Source of the DNA: Calidihabitans tengchongensis
GTDB taxonomy: Bacteria; Sysuimicrobiota; Sysuimicrobiia; Sysuimicrobiales; Kaftiobacteriaceae
NCBI GenBank assembly: GCA_031459615.1
Contig: JAVKIE010000013.1
Location: 3,824-67,823, forward strand
DNA length: 64,000 bases
Direction: 5' to 3'
The notes under the pieces were generated by a model. That model was not told the origin of the DNA. It ran no database searches and saw only the letters and a program-made list of their open reading frames with translations. Of this stretch, positions 23,729-32,340 are shown in pieces. The position numbers and the translations under genes are program-made. Each line of letters starts with the position of its first letter. Within the stretch, counting starts at the first letter, position 1.

Positions 23729-25471
23729 ATGCCCATGGGGCTGCGGGGCAGGATCATGGTGTTGGTGGCCGTGGGAGTTCTGGCGGCCACCGCCCCCCTG
23801 GGCGTGATGGGCCTGGTCATGGTGCAGGCGGCCACCGACCGGGTCCTGGAGGAGAGGCTGGCCATGGCCCGGACTGTGGCTGCCCACCTCGGCGCGCGGA
23901 TCGCCCAGGGCTGGAGCCAGCTGGATCAGATCGCCGCCCGCGCCGCCTCCCGGGAGACGCCGGACCTCCGGCGGGACCTGCCGATGCTGTCCGCCGCGGA
24001 CCTGTTCTCCGGAGGCGTGGGGGTCCTCGACGCCCGGGGCGGGCTCCGGGCCGGCGCGGTGATCCCGCGCATGCTGGAGGCCGGCGCACCCCGGATCCTG
24101 GAGGTCGCCCGCACGGGCCGGCGGGGGGTCACCTCCGTGGTGCGGGCGGGCGATGCGGCGGCGGTCTTCCTGGTCGTGCCCGTGGTCTCCTCGGAGGGGA
24201 CCGTCACCGGCGCGGTGGTCGGGGGCATCGATCTGGGCGGCCCGGTGTTGCGGGCCTTCGTGGATGGCCTCGCCCAGGGGCTGACCGGCCACGCAGTGGT
24301 GGTGGACAGAGATGGCACCGTCCTGGCCAGCACGCGTCAGGCGGATCTGTTCACCCGGGAGGAGCATCCGGAGTTCTTCGCGCGCCTGATCTCCGCCGGT
24401 CGTCCCCTCGTGGCCCCGGCCGAGAAGGTCGTCACCTCCCGGGGCGGCCGGGAACTGCACGTGATGGCCTTCGCGCCGGTGCCGGGCGTCCCGTGGGGCA
24501 TCGGGGTCGGGCAGGATGACCGCGAGACGTTCGGACCTCTGCGGCGCCTGCGGGACCGCATCATCGTCTTCGAGGTGCTGGTCCTGGCGGCCGCCCTGAT
24601 CTTTGCGTGGCTCGATACCGGCGCCGTCAGCGCGCCGCTGCGGGCCCTGACCCGCGCCGCCGAGCGGATCGCGGCGGGGGATCTGGCCAGTCCCGTGGAC
24701 ATTCACCGCAGCGATGAGATCGGCCAGCTGGGGGCCAGCTTCGAGACGATGCGCACCCGGCTGCTGCGCTCCCTGGAGGAGAACGCCCGACTGCAGGAAC
24801 GGCTGCTGTCGGTGGCGGTGCTGGAGGAGCGCGAGCGGATCGCCCGGGAGATGCACGACCACGTGGGCCAGGTCCTGGGCTACGTCAACACCAAGGCGCA
24901 GGCGGTGCGGGCGCTGGTGGAGGCCGGGCGGCTGGACGATGCCCGCCGCCACCTGTCCCAGCTGGAGGAGGCGGCGCGCCAGGTGTACGCGGACCTGCGG
25001 GAGGCCATTCTCAGCCTGCGGATCGCCCCCGCTCCCGACCGCGGGCTGCGCCAGGCGCTGGAGGAATACGTCCGGCGCTTTGGAGAGATGAGCGGCCTTC
25101 CCGTCCACCTCGCCCTCGACGCGGCCGATGCCCTCGACGGCCTGCCCGCCGCCGCCCAGCTCCACCTGATCCGCATCGTCCAGGAAGCCCTCACCAACGT
25201 CCGCAAGCACGCCCGCGCCGGGCGGGCGTGGGTGCACTGCGCCCGGGATGGCGACGACCTGGTGGTCCGCGTGTCCGACGACGGGGTGGGGTTCGATCCC
25301 GGGGCGGGCGCCGCCGGCGGCGTGAGCATGGGGCTCGAGTCGATGCGGGAGAGGGCGTCGGCCATCGGCGGCGCCCTGCGCGTCTGGTCGGTGCCCGGCG
25401 GCGGCACCACGGTGGAGGTCCGCCTCCCGGCCCCGGGGAGGGATGGCCGTGCGCGTCCTGCTGGCGGATGA
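23729..25471 (+). CDS. NarX/DegS-type sensor histidine kinase with extracytoplasmic sensor
   Basis: 580 residues. Helix at about 9-33, a large extracytoplasmic Cache-like sensor (about 35-275, with HAVVVDRDGTVLAST), second helix near 280-298, HAMP domain, HisKA_3 box with H376 in REMHDHVGQVLG, and HATPase (SDDGVGFDPG, GLESMRERA). The ligand cannot be read from sequence. It overlaps the next regulator gene by 29 bp, marking a cognate pair, and lies upstream of the oxidase operon, so control by a redox or electron-acceptor signal is plausible. Confidence 0.9.
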   Translation: MPMGLRGRIMVLVAVGVLAATAPLGVMGLVMVQAATDRVLEERLAMARTVAAHLGARIAQGWSQLDQIAARAASRETPDLRRDLPMLSAADLFSGGVGVLDARGGLRAGAVIPRMLEAGAPRILEVARTGRRGVTSVVRAGDAAAVFLVVPVVSSEGTVTGAVVGGIDLGGPVLRAFVDGLAQGLTGHAVVVDRDGTVLASTRQADLFTREEHPEFFARLISAGRPLVAPAEKVVTSRGGRELHVMAFAPVPGVPWGIGVGQDDRETFGPLRRLRDRIIVFEVLVLAAALIFAWLDTGAVSAPLRALTRAAERIAAGDLASPVDIHRSDEIGQLGASFETMRTRLLRSLEENARLQERLLSVAVLEERERIAREMHDHVGQVLGYVNTKAQAVRALVEAGRLDDARRHLSQLEEAARQVYADLREAILSLRIAPAPDRGLRQALEEYVRRFGEMSGLPVHLALDAADALDGLPAAAQLHLIRIVQEALTNVRKHARAGRAWVHCARDGDDLVVRVSDDGVGFDPGAGAAGGVSMGLESMRERASAIGGALRVWSVPGGGTTVEVRLPAPGRDGRARPAGG

Positions 25472-26096
25472 CCATGCGCTGTTCCGGGACGGAATCCGCA
25501 GCCTGCTGGAGGCGCGGGGCGTAGAGGTGGTGGGGGAGGCCGCCGACGGGCGGGAGGCCGTGGAGGCCGCCCTCCGCCTGCGGCCCGACGTGGTCCTCAT
25601 GGACGTCGCCATGCCCGGCGTGGACGGACTGGAAGCCACGCGGGCCATCAAGGCGCACCTGCCCGACACCAAGGTGGTGATGCTCACCGTCTCCGACGAC
25701 GACCGCACCCTGTTCGAGGCCCTCCGCAGCGGTGCCCACGGGTACCTGCTGAAGAACCTGCAGGCCGAGGAGTTCTTCGACCTGCTGGCGGGCATCGACC
25801 GCGGTGAGGCGCCGCTGTCGCCGAGCCTGGCGGGCCGCATTCTGGACGAGTTCCGCCGCGGGAAGAGACCGGCCGAGCGGCCGGGACCCGACGAACTGAC
25901 CGACAAGGAGATGGAGGTCCTGCGGGCCGTCAGCCTGGGCGCCAGCAACAGGGAGATCGCGGCACGGCTGCGCATCTCCGAAAACACCGTCAAGTACCAC
26001 ATCAAGAACATCCTGGATAAGCTCCACCTGCGCAACCGGGCGGAGGTGGTGGCCTACGCCGCCCGCCGCGGGTGGATCCGCCCGGACGGGACCTAG
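25443..26096 (+). CDS. NarL/FixJ-family response regulator
   Basis: 217 residues: receiver with D9/D10 and phospho-acceptor D54 (VVLMDVAMPG), K in YLLKNLQ, then a LuxR-type helix-turn-helix (LTDKEMEVLRAVSLGASNRE, ENTVKYHIKNIL). Partner of the overlapping kinase. Possible targets include the downstream regulator-oxidase operon, 135 bp away; there is no direct evidence. Confidence 0.92.
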   Translation: MAVRVLLADDHALFRDGIRSLLEARGVEVVGEAADGREAVEAALRLRPDVVLMDVAMPGVDGLEATRAIKAHLPDTKVVMLTVSDDDRTLFEALRSGAHGYLLKNLQAEEFFDLLAGIDRGEAPLSPSLAGRILDEFRRGKRPAERPGPDELTDKEMEVLRAVSLGASNREIAARLRISENTVKYHIKNILDKLHLRNRAEVVAYAARRGWIRPDGT

Positions 26097-26209
26097 TCCC
26101 CCCCCCGCCGATGTGGGGTTTGTGAATCAAGACTCTCAACAACTGAAAAATACAGCCTTCGCCCGATTGGCCCCGGGCCTGACAGCCGGCTAACGTTTTT
26201 GGCAGTATT

Positions 26210-26227
26210 CGTTGAAACCGTTGAAAC
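26210..26227 (+). promoter_or_regulatory. Tandem CGTTGAAAC repeat directly before the SufR-like gene
   Basis: The 9-mer CGTTGAAAC occurs twice without a gap, ending 3 bp before the ATG at 26231. The preceding 110 bp are AT-richer than the surroundings and presumably hold the promoter. Position over the start site suits autorepression by the encoded regulator; this is inference. Confidence 0.45.
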
Positions 26228-26230
26228 GAT

Positions 26231-26917
26231 ATGACGGCTGTCCCGTCCGCCAACCGCCCGCGACCCCGCGCCCGTGTTCTCCGGGCGGTGGCTGCCAAAG
26301 ACGACATCCTCCGGCGCCTGCCGTCCGCCGGCGGCCGTACCGTCCGCGAACTGGCCACGGCGGTCGGGCTGTCGCCGTCCGCCCTGCGCCAGCACCTGGC
26401 GTCCCTGGAACGGGAGGGCCTGGTCGAGAAGATGGCCGTCCGGGGCCGCCCCGGACGGCCGGCGTTCGCCTACCGCCGCGCCGAACCCTCCGCGGGCCCG
26501 GCCGATCCGTCCAGATTTCTGGGCGTGCTGTTGCGCGTGGTGGAGTCCCTGGGGCCGGACCGCGCCGCGGAGGTCGTGGACGGCGTGGTGGGGGCGCTGG
26601 AGAGCGAGTACCGGGCCATCGAGCAGATCCCCGACCCCGGCGCCCGCATCCGCGCGGCCGTTTCCGTGCTCTTCGACGGCGAGGGGCGCTCGCAGGTCCG
26701 CATCGCCACCGACGGCTACGAGGTGAGCCTGCGGCGCTGTCCGTTGCTGCCGGCGGCCCGGGAGTCCCCGGCGTGCTGTGAGATCGCCCGGCGCCTGCTG
26801 GCCCGGCTGTCCCGCGCCGAGGTGGAACAGCGGGAGTCCCTGCTGCGGGGCGATCCCCGCTGCCTGTTCCTCCTGCGGGTGCCGGCCGCGGGCGGCCGGA
26901 TGGCGAAGGCGGGGTGA
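26231..26917 (+). CDS. SufR-like winged-helix regulator with conserved cysteines
   Basis: 228 residues. N-terminal HTH (RTVRELATAVGLSPSALRQH, winged by VRGRPGRPAFAYR) is followed by a C-terminal domain ending with C170 (RRCPLL), C182/C183 (SPACCEIARR) and C211 (GDPRCLFLL). That spacing resembles SufR-type repressors, where three cysteines bind a [4Fe-4S] cluster that senses iron-sulfur status, O2 or NO. Its stop overlaps the CoxII GTG by 4 bp, so regulator and oxidase are cotranslated, making it a good candidate for control of the oxidase operon. Confidence 0.8.
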   Translation: MTAVPSANRPRPRARVLRAVAAKDDILRRLPSAGGRTVRELATAVGLSPSALRQHLASLEREGLVEKMAVRGRPGRPAFAYRRAEPSAGPADPSRFLGVLLRVVESLGPDRAAEVVDGVVGALESEYRAIEQIPDPGARIRAAVSVLFDGEGRSQVRIATDGYEVSLRRCPLLPAARESPACCEIARRLLARLSRAEVEQRESLLRGDPRCLFLLRVPAAGGRMAKAG

Positions 26918-27648
26918 GGCCGGTGGCGCGGCACGCGGGCGCGGTGGCCGTGCTGTGGGGCGTCCTGACCGTCCTGGGCCTGCTGGCGGCGGGACGCGCC
27001 CACCTGCTGCCGGTGGCGGCCGCCCGGGAGGCCCGCATCATCGACGACGCCTTCCGCTTTCTCCTCCTGCTGGCGGTCCCGGTGTTCACGTTCGTGCTGG
27101 CCGCCCTCGCGTACTCGGTGGTGGCGTTCCGCGGCCGCGGGGAACCTCCCGACGACGGCCCCCCGCTGCGGGGGCGCTCGGCGGTGCCGTGGATCTGGCT
27201 GGCGGTCACGGGCGGCCTGGCCGTCTACGTCATCTTCAACCCCGGCCTGCGGGGTCTGGCCGAGCTGCGCGCCGATCGCCATGCGGACCTGGTGGTGCGG
27301 GTGGAGGGTTCCCGGTGGGTGTGGCGGTTCGTCTATCCCGACGCGGGCGTCACCAGCCGGGAGCTGGTCCTGCCGGTGGGCCGGCGAGTGCGGTTCGAGG
27401 TGACTGCCGCCGACGTGGTCCACTCGTTCTGGATCCCGGCGTTCCGGGTGAAGGTGGACGCGGTGCCCGGCATGGTGACGACGGTGTACGTGACGCCCAC
27501 CCGGGTCGGCGACCGGGCCGCCGACGTGAACTTCCGGGTCCAGTGCGCCGAGCTGTGCGGCCTGGGCCACCACCTGATGGCCTCGCCGGTCCGGGTGGTG
27601 GACCCGGAGGCGTTTCGCGAGTGGGCGGAGAGCGCCCGGTCCCCGTAG
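26914..27648 (+). CDS. coxB: Cytochrome c oxidase subunit II with CuA site
   Basis: 244 residues: a signal/first helix, second and third hydrophobic segments up to about residue 115, then a cupredoxin domain with a complete CuA site H170 (VVHSFWIPAF), C211, C215, H219 and M222 in CAELCGLGHHLM. No fused cytochrome c domain is present, so electrons must arrive from a separate carrier. GTG start coupled to the regulator gene. Confidence 0.95.
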   Translation: MRPVARHAGAVAVLWGVLTVLGLLAAGRAHLLPVAAAREARIIDDAFRFLLLLAVPVFTFVLAALAYSVVAFRGRGEPPDDGPPLRGRSAVPWIWLAVTGGLAVYVIFNPGLRGLAELRADRHADLVVRVEGSRWVWRFVYPDAGVTSRELVLPVGRRVRFEVTAADVVHSFWIPAFRVKVDAVPGMVTTVYVTPTRVGDRAADVNFRVQCAELCGLGHHLMASPVRVVDPEAFREWAESARSP

Positions 27649-27688
27649 GCGGCGGAGGCGGGGGCAGGGGGCACGAGGTGAGCGGGCT

Positions 27689-29524
27689 GTGCGCATGATC
27701 GCGCGCGGGATCGGGTGGGGGCTGGTCGGTTTCGCGCTGGGCGCCGGGGCGACGCTGGCGGCCGGGTGGGCCGTGGGGCGCCCCCCGCGGGCCGAGGTCT
27801 GGGTGACCGTCGGCTACGTGATCGGGCTGGCCGGCTGGCTGCTGGGCGTCGGTCTGTGGGAGGCCTGGGCCCGGGGGTGGGTGGGGCTGCCGGTGCGCCA
27901 CGAGCCCGACCACACGTGGCGGCGCTACGTCCGGTTCACCACCGACCACAAGGTGATCGGGGTGCAGTACCTGGTCACCTTCGTGGCGCTGTTCGTGGTG
28001 GCGGGCGCGATGGCGCTGGTGATGCGGGTGGAGCTGGCCGCCCCCGGGCCGACGGTGATGGGAGCCGCCGCCTACACCCACCTGATGAGCCTGCACGGCA
28101 TCATCATGATCGCCGTGGCGGTGGCCACCCTCCTGGGCGGCTTCGGCAACTACCTGGTGCCGCTGATGATCGGCGCCGAGGACATGGCCTTCCCCCGGCT
28201 CAACGCCCTCAGTTACTGGCTGGTGCCGCCGGTGGCGGTGCTGCTGGTGGCCACGCCCTTGGCCGGCGGATTCGACACCGGGTGGACGGCCTACCCGCCC
28301 CTCAGCGTGGTCAACGCCAGCGGCCAGGTCCTGTTCAACCTGGCGGTGATCACCTTCGGGCTGTCCTCCATCCTGGGCGGGATCAATTTCCTGGCCACCA
28401 TCGTGGGGCTGCGGGCTCCCGGCATGTCCTGGCGGCGGCTGCCGATCTTCGTGTGGTCGGTGTTCGCCGCGTCGCTGATCAGCGTCACCGCCACCCAGTA
28501 CCTGGCGGCGGCGCTGCTGATGGTCCTGCTGGACCGGGAGGCGGGGATGGCGTTCTTCGCCCCGGCCCGGGGAGGCATGCCCCTCCTGTACCAGCACATC
28601 TTCTGGTTCTACTCCCACCCGGCGGTCTACATCATGATCCTGCCCGCCTTCGGCGTCGCCCTGGAGGTGCTGACCCACTTCTCCCGCAAGCCCCTGTACG
28701 CCTACCCCTGGGTGGTGGGAGGGTTCCTGGGCATCGTGGGGCTGAGCTTCGTGGTGTGGGCGCACCACCTCTACACCAGCGGCATGCGGGAGTCGCTGCT
28801 GGGCCCCTTCATGGCCACCACCGAGCTCATCTCCATCCCCACGGGGCTCGTGTTCCTGGCCGCCCTGGGGACCCTGTGGATGGGCCGGCTGTGGCTGCGC
28901 ACCCCGATGCTCTTCGCCCTGGGGTTCCTGTTCAACTTCCTGATCGGGGGCGTGACCGGCATCTTCAACGCCGACGTCCCCACCGATCTGCACCTGCAGG
29001 ACACCTACTTCGTGGTCGGCCACTTCCACTACACCATCGTGGGCGGGATGATCTTCGCCCTCTTCAGCGGCCTGTACTACTGGTTCCCCAAGGTGACCGG
29101 GCGGATGTATGACGAGCGGCTGGGCCGGGTGCACTTCGGGTGGATGTTCCTGGCCTACAACGCCACGTTCCTGCCCATGTTCTGGGCGGGCGTGCACGGG
29201 ATGAACCGGCGCATCGCCGACTACCCGGCGTCCCTGGCCGGGGTGAACCTGTGGATTTCGGTCATGGCGGGCCTGCTGGGGGCCAGCATCCTGGTGTTCC
29301 TGTTCAACGTGGTGCGCAGCTGGCTTCGCGGGCCTCGGGCCGCGGCCAACCCCTGGGGGGCGCGGACGCTGGAGTGGCAGGTGCCGTCGCCTCCCCCCGA
29401 AGGCAACTTCCCCCACCCGCCCCAGGTGGTGGGGGATCCCTACGGCTACGGGGTGCCGGGGGCCGTGCACGCTGTGATGGCCGCCGCCGGCGGATCCGGG
29501 GAGGGGAGGGCCCATGGACTCTGA
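27689..29524 (+). CDS. coxA: Cytochrome c oxidase subunit I, A2 type, with N-terminal extension
   Basis: 611 residues. Haem and CuB ligands: LMSLHG, Y308-S-H310-P-A-V-Y, WAHHLY and GHFHYT. The Glu of GHPEVY is replaced and YS precedes the histidine, the hallmark of A2-type haem-copper oxidases such as Thermus caa3; the conserved AEDMAFPRLNALSYW is kept. Two additional helices (residues about 5-60) precede the canonical core. A GTG at 27689 is used because GAGGTGA lies 7 bp upstream; the ATG at 27695 is possible. The last 11 bp overlap the next gene. Confidence 0.95.
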   Translation: MRMIARGIGWGLVGFALGAGATLAAGWAVGRPPRAEVWVTVGYVIGLAGWLLGVGLWEAWARGWVGLPVRHEPDHTWRRYVRFTTDHKVIGVQYLVTFVALFVVAGAMALVMRVELAAPGPTVMGAAAYTHLMSLHGIIMIAVAVATLLGGFGNYLVPLMIGAEDMAFPRLNALSYWLVPPVAVLLVATPLAGGFDTGWTAYPPLSVVNASGQVLFNLAVITFGLSSILGGINFLATIVGLRAPGMSWRRLPIFVWSVFAASLISVTATQYLAAALLMVLLDREAGMAFFAPARGGMPLLYQHIFWFYSHPAVYIMILPAFGVALEVLTHFSRKPLYAYPWVVGGFLGIVGLSFVVWAHHLYTSGMRESLLGPFMATTELISIPTGLVFLAALGTLWMGRLWLRTPMLFALGFLFNFLIGGVTGIFNADVPTDLHLQDTYFVVGHFHYTIVGGMIFALFSGLYYWFPKVTGRMYDERLGRVHFGWMFLAYNATFLPMFWAGVHGMNRRIADYPASLAGVNLWISVMAGLLGASILVFLFNVVRSWLRGPRAAANPWGARTLEWQVPSPPPEGNFPHPPQVVGDPYGYGVPGAVHAVMAAAGGSGEGRAHGL

Positions 29525-29717
29525 ACTGGCCGCGCGCCTGCGGGTGGGCACGCGGGTGCTGGGCGCCCTGCTGGCGCTCACCGTCCTGGAGGTGCCCGTG
29601 GCGTTCCGGGTGCCGCATCCGCTGCCGTGGCTGGTGCTGCTGAACCTGGCCGACGCCGCGCTCATCGTGTGGTACTTCATGCACGTCGCCGATCTGTGGC
29701 GCCCCGGGGAGGAGTGA
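29514..29717 (+). CDS. Small subunit IV-like protein of the oxidase
   Basis: 67 residues, two helices (VLGALLALTVLEVPVAF and LPWLVLLNLADAALIVWYFMH). The position between subunits I and III and the WYFMHV motif, seen in bacterial subunit IV proteins, support a subunit IV-like accessory part. GAGGGGAGGG precedes the ATG. Overlaps coxA by 11 bp. Confidence 0.8.
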   Translation: MDSELAARLRVGTRVLGALLALTVLEVPVAFRVPHPLPWLVLLNLADAALIVWYFMHVADLWRPGEE

Positions 29718-29719
29718 CC

Positions 29720-30286
29720 GTGGCCACCCGCGTCGCCGCCCGCCCCCGCTACAGCCGGCTGTATCTCCGGCGGCTGGGCCTGTGGCTGTTCCTGCTGTCC
29801 GAGGGGTTCCTGTTTTCCGCCCTGCTGGCCGCCCGCTACTACCTGCTGGGCCTGGAGCGGCCCGAGGGCCTCAACCAGCCCCTGGGGCTGGCCATCACCG
29901 CCGTGCTGCTGGCCAGCAGCCTCACCGCCTACCGCGCCGAAGCGGCCATCGCCCGGGGGCACCGGTCCCTGTTCGCGCGCAACACCCTGGCCACGGTCGG
30001 CCTGGGCCTGCTGTTCCTGGCAGGGGTGGGGGTGGAGTGGGCGCAGGCCTTTGCCCACTTTCCCCCCGGCCGGCGGGTGGGGACCATCTTCTTCACCCTG
30101 ACGGGCATGCACGCCCTGCACGTCGCCAGCGGGGTCGCGTTGCTGGCTGGCGTGTACCTGCACGGGCGCCGGGGTCGGTACGGCCCCCACGACTACTGGC
30201 CGGTGGAGGGGGCCGTCAAGTACTGGCACTTCGTGGACGTGGTGTGGGTGTTCATCTACCCCACTTTGTACCTGGTCACCGGCTGA
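29720..30286 (+). CDS. coxC: Cytochrome c oxidase subunit III
   Basis: 188 residues and five helices: LGLWLFLLSEGFLFSALLAA, the conserved LTGMHALHVASG and the C-terminal VKYWHFVDVVWVFIYPTLYL are typical of the short, five-helix subunit III. I start at the GTG at 29720, which follows GGGGAGGAG by 5 bp; an in-frame GTG at 29714 overlapping the previous stop is possible. Last of the core oxidase genes before a 173-bp gap. Confidence 0.93.
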   Translation: MATRVAARPRYSRLYLRRLGLWLFLLSEGFLFSALLAARYYLLGLERPEGLNQPLGLAITAVLLASSLTAYRAEAAIARGHRSLFARNTLATVGLGLLFLAGVGVEWAQAFAHFPPGRRVGTIFFTLTGMHALHVASGVALLAGVYLHGRRGRYGPHDYWPVEGAVKYWHFVDVVWVFIYPTLYLVTG

Positions 30287-30362
30287 GCTCCCCCCGCCCG
30301 CGCGCGCGCGTCCCGGCCACCCCGTCCGCCGTCCCGCCGCCCCTTCCGCCCGAGCGTGACCT

Positions 30363-30399
30363 GCCCGAACGGGTAGGGGTGCTGACTACCCGGACGGGC
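30363..30399 (+). promoter_or_regulatory. Interrupted hairpin between oxidase and cupredoxin genes
   Basis: Outer arms GCCCG/CGGGC and inner arms CGGGTAG/CTACCCG are separated by a 2-base mismatch on each side and enclose a 9-base loop. It is followed by GTTGT rather than a T-run. It could be a weak terminator, a message-stabilising structure or an operator for the cupredoxin genes 60 bp downstream. Confidence 0.35.
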
Positions 30400-30459
30400 G
30401 TTGTGCCGTCCTCCGCCGCGAGCGTACCCTGACGGTGGGTTGGGGTGCGGAGGTGGCAT

Positions 30460-30915
30460 ATGGCGGGTCGCACCGACGGGATCGCCTACTTCGCCCTCGT
30501 GGTGGCAGTCGTCGCCCTGGCCACCAGCCTGCTGGCCTACGGCCGGAGTCCCCGGCTGGAGGGGGCTGCGGCGCCGCGTCCGGCCGCCACCCTGCCGCTG
30601 TCCATGGTGGTGGCCACGTTCACCGGCCAGGGCATGGTGGCCCACCGCTGGTACCCCACCATGCTGGTGGCGCGGGTGGGAGACACCGTCGACCTGGCCG
30701 TGGCGAACCCCGACGCCTTTGCCCACCAGCTGGAGATCACCGGCTACGGTCTGCGGACCCGGCGGCTGGCTCCCGGCGCCAGCGACGACCTGCGGTTCGT
30801 GGCCGACCGGCCCGGGGTGTTCGTGTACCGGTGCGCCCTGCCCCACAATCCCGCGACCCGGGACTGCACGCCCGACCACGAGCAGATGCGCGGCTACCTG
30901 ATCGTCACCGAGTGA
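30460..30915 (+). CDS. Membrane-anchored cupredoxin 1
   Basis: 151 residues: N-terminal helix (YFALVVAVVALATSLLAYG) then a cupredoxin fold. Possible copper ligands are H89, C125, H129, C136, H140 and M143, in the segment RCALPHNP followed by CTPDHEQM. The C-x3-H-x2-M ending resembles half of a CuA site, but the two cysteines are 11 residues apart, not four. GGAGGT precedes the ATG. First of four adjacent cupredoxins; likely an electron carrier to, or copper donor for, the oxidase. Confidence 0.8.
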   Translation: MAGRTDGIAYFALVVAVVALATSLLAYGRSPRLEGAAAPRPAATLPLSMVVATFTGQGMVAHRWYPTMLVARVGDTVDLAVANPDAFAHQLEITGYGLRTRRLAPGASDDLRFVADRPGVFVYRCALPHNPATRDCTPDHEQMRGYLIVTE

Positions 30916-31379
30916 CGGATATGGAGGGGGCGCGGTCGGTGGTGGCGGGGGTCTCCCTGGCGATCTCCCTGGTCGCCCTGGGAATCAGCGCCCTGACCCT
31001 GCTGGCGTCCCCGCCGGCGGGCGGCTCCCCGCCGGCGCGCGTGGACCTGGAGCTGCTGATCACCGGGCGGGGGGCCATCGGCGGGCCGGCCGAAAGCCAC
31101 CTGTTCGATCCCCAGCTGCTGGTCGTGCGGCGGGGCGACACGGTGCGGCTGCGGGTCCTCAACCTGTCCCACTTCCGCCACGGCCTGGAGTTTGCCGGGC
31201 TGGGCGTGCGCACCGGCGCCCTGCACGGGGGGGCGGCCGAGGTCGTGGAGTTCGCGGCCGACCGGCCCGGCATCTTCGAGTATCGCTGTTACCTGCCCCA
31301 CGATCCGGCCACCGGGACCTGCGCCCCGGATCACGACCGGATGGTGGGGCACCTGGTGGTGGTGGAAGGGCGACGCTGA
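30912..31379 (+). CDS. Membrane-anchored cupredoxin 2
   Basis: A paralogue of the preceding protein: N-terminal helix, then H90 (FRHGLEF), C126, H130 (RCYLPHDP), C137, H141 and M144 (CAPDHDRM). All candidate ligands are kept. GTG at 30912 overlaps the previous stop as GTGA; an ATG at 30921 is an equally plausible start. Tandem duplication of the pair is evident from the shared ligand block. Confidence 0.8.
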   Translation: MTDMEGARSVVAGVSLAISLVALGISALTLLASPPAGGSPPARVDLELLITGRGAIGGPAESHLFDPQLLVVRRGDTVRLRVLNLSHFRHGLEFAGLGVRTGALHGGAAEVVEFAADRPGIFEYRCYLPHDPATGTCAPDHDRMVGHLVVVEGRR

Positions 31380-31421
31380 CGCGATCGCAGTCCACGACGA
31401 GACCGATGGAGGTGAGGAGGG

Positions 31422-31886
31422 ATGCGGATGAGGACGGTCGTGATCCTGGGGATCGCTCTGGCCCTGGCGGCCATCGGCCCCGCGGCGGGAGCCCCCAAGG
31501 CCCAGAAGGTCACCGTCGTGCTCAACGAGATGAGCTTCACGCCCTCTCGGGTGACGGTGACCGCGGGCACGCCGGTGGAGCTGGTCCTGGTGAACCGCGG
31601 CAAGCAGAAGCACGAGTTCATGGTGTACAGCCTGCCCCGGGCGGGGCTGGCCGGTGAAGAGCTGGAGGAGTGGGCCAAGGAGAACACCTACTTCAAGGGC
31701 GTCGAGGTGACCGTGGAGACTGCAGGGGTGGAAATTGAGGCGGAGGCCCTGATGGAGGTGGAGCTGGCGCCGGGGCGGTCGGTGACGCTGGAGTTCACCC
31801 CGCAGCGCAAGGGGACGTTCGAGATCGGGTGCCACGTGGAAGGCCACTACGAGGCCGGCATGAAGGGCACCTTTGTCGTCCGATAG
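31422..31886 (+). CDS. Secreted cupredoxin 3, type 1 copper
   Basis: 154 residues with a cleavable signal peptide (VVILGIALALAAIGPAAG). Ligands fit a type 1 site: H64 (KQKHEFMV), C137, H142 and M147 in GCHVEGHYEAGM. A long acidic insertion (about 72-110) lies between the ligand loops. Of the four it is closest to plastocyanin/sulfocyanin-like electron carriers, so it is my best candidate for the donor to CuA. A GAGGTGAGGAGG site precedes the ATG. Confidence 0.85.
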   Translation: MRMRTVVILGIALALAAIGPAAGAPKAQKVTVVLNEMSFTPSRVTVTAGTPVELVLVNRGKQKHEFMVYSLPRAGLAGEELEEWAKENTYFKGVEVTVETAGVEIEAEALMEVELAPGRSVTLEFTPQRKGTFEIGCHVEGHYEAGMKGTFVVR

Positions 31887-31896
31887 GAGGCGCGCC

Positions 31897-32340
31897 GTGA
31901 ACGGCCGGGGGCTGGCGCTGTCGGCGGTGATCGTCGCGGCCGTCGTGGCCGGGGCGTCCGGGTACGTGGTGCTGCGGTCCGCGCGCCCTCCTGTCTCGGC
32001 GGCACCCCCGGTCGTGCCCGAAGTGCGCCAGTTCGACCTGTGGCTGCACGTCCTGGAGGCGGGGGAGACCGCCGTGCGGCACTGGGTCCCGCCGGTTGTG
32101 GTGGTGAATGCGGGGGACACGGTCATCCTGCGGCTCCACAACGGGGATCCGGAGGCCGCCCACGGCTTTGTGGTGGCGGCCCTGAACGTGGTGGTCCCCC
32201 CGATCCCTCCGGGGGAAACGGCGACGGTGCGGTTTGTGGCGCAGCGGCCCGGCATCTACCACTACGGCTGCGCCGCCGCCGGGTGCGCGCCGGACCACGC
32301 CGGCCAGATCGGTCAGCTGGTGGTGCTGGGAGGCCGGTAG
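31897..32340 (+). CDS. Membrane-anchored cupredoxin 4 with altered ligands
   Basis: 147 residues, N-terminal helix (LSAVIVAAVVAGASGYVVL). The fold and early His (AAHGFVV) resemble cupredoxins 1 and 2, but the ligand block reads YGCAAAGCAPDHAGQI: the first C-terminal His is missing and the Met is replaced, leaving two Cys and one His. It may bind Cu(I) as a chaperone or have lost redox copper. GTG at 31897 sits 6 bp after AGGAGG. Followed without a gap by the FeS gene. Confidence 0.78.
   Translation: MNGRGLALSAVIVAAVVAGASGYVVLRSARPPVSAAPPVVPEVRQFDLWLHVLEAGETAVRHWVPPVVVVNAGDTVILRLHNGDPEAAHGFVVAALNVVVPPIPPGETATVRFVAQRPGIYHYGCAAAGCAPDHAGQIGQLVVLGGR

Noticed and set aside
30460..31379. Second CoxII-like CuA subunits
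   Set aside because: Only one N-terminal helix, and the two cysteines are 11 residues apart instead of the CuA C-x3-C.
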